A DNA stretch of 5,351 nt from an uncultured Asticcacaulis sp. GTDB lineage: Bacteria > Pseudomonadota > Alphaproteobacteria > Caulobacterales > Caulobacteraceae. The DNA lies in the NCBI GenBank assembly GCA_946480525.1, contig CAMLLA010000290.1:1-5351 (forward strand), in the 5' to 3' direction. Below, one piece after another: positions 5,220 through 5,351 of the stretch. Made by a program: the position numbers and the translations under genes. Within the stretch, counting starts at the first letter, position 1. The number at the start of each line of letters is the position of its first letter. Under the pieces are notes generated by a model. It made no database searches. It was given only the letters and a program-made list of their open reading frames with translations, and had not been told where the DNA came from.

Positions 5220-5351
5220 TCAGAAGCCGATTTTAACGCCGGTATCCGGCTTTACGCGGCTTTCGTCGCTCAGGCGTTCGAGTAGCTTACCAAGGCGCGT
5301 TAACGCCTCAGCACTCCGCCAGGATGGGGCGAACGCCGGCGCGCACGGTAG
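5220..5351 (-). CDS. Alternative 3' end of the edge-cut gene, 43 aa visible
   Basis: This minus-strand frame is open from the window edge to a TGA at 5220-5222, which stands 20 bases before the terminator hairpin. The visible residues include a plausible amphipathic helix (LTRLGKLLERLSDESR) and end DTGVKIGF. No start codon lies inside the window, so the gene would have to begin beyond the edge. It conflicts with the frame ending at 5308, which has homology support; the two are offset by one base. Either this frame is chance, or the two genes overlap by at least 44 bases, or a frameshift has moved the original stop. I favour the 5308 reading and list this as the competitor. The family is unrecognised. 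Confidence 0.3.
   Translation of the reverse strand, partial: LPCAPAFAPSWRSAEALTRLGKLLERLSDESRVKPDTGVKIGF
5308..5351 (-). CDS. 3' end of a paralogue of the left-edge gene, cut by the window
   Basis: Read on the minus strand, this is the last 14 codons of a gene ending TVRAGVRPILAEC and a TGA at 5308-5310. It aligns without gaps to the end of the gene at 58-669 (AVRNGFHTVLPEC): V, R, G, L, E, C and the stop are shared, with V/I and F/V replacements. At DNA level 33 of 42 bases agree (5307-5348 against 57-98), and the aligned stop codon argues that this is the true frame. The rest of the gene lies beyond the window, so nothing more can be said about its function. The terminator at 5167-5199 would end its transcript. 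Confidence 0.5.
   Translation of the reverse strand, partial: TVRAGVRPILAEC

Overview
The window looks like chromosomal DNA from a GC-rich Gram-negative bacterium, most likely an alphaproteobacterium. The reasons are the composition, the two classical Sec-type export signals, the Shine-Dalgarno spacing and a cysteine-paired Sel1 protein. This placement is an inference; no marker gene is present and the genus cannot be read. I see no tRNA, rRNA, CRISPR array, transposase, integrase or attachment site.

Layout, left to right. (1) 58-669, minus: a cysteine-rich 203-residue protein of unknown function with a very good ribosome binding site. (2) 670-891: a divergent intergenic region with candidate promoters for both flanking genes and a helically phased GTGATCGG direct repeat. 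(3) 892-1935, plus: an exported protein or lipoprotein with an HExxH metallopeptidase motif. (4) 1930-2700, minus: an exported protein with a proline/lysine-rich linker and three disulfide-type Sel1 repeats. It meets gene 3 tail to tail in a 12-bp palindrome that supplies both stop codons. (5) 2701-2874: an intergenic region with a GC-rich hairpin. (6) 2875-5079, minus: a 734-residue cytoplasmic protein that looks like an (alpha/alpha)6-barrel carbohydrate-active enzyme. (7) 5080-5219: its leader and upstream region, then a strong hairpin terminator at 5167-5199. (8) 5220-5351, minus: the 3' end of a gene cut by the window edge.

The genes look individually transcribed. The orientations alternate, each gene has its own leader, and there is no operon overlap apart from the tail-to-tail stop overlap. 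Two of the products (genes 3 and 4) act outside the cytoplasm. The 734-residue enzyme has no export signal and so would act on imported or intracellular carbohydrate. No single pathway joins them.

The least expected observation is that the last 14 codons of the left-edge gene and of the right-edge gene are clearly related (33 of 42 bases identical, same stop position). The window therefore appears to be bounded by two members of one uncharacterised family in the same orientation. A second one is the hexamer GTGATC: six of its seven occurrences on either strand fall in the short intergenic regions.
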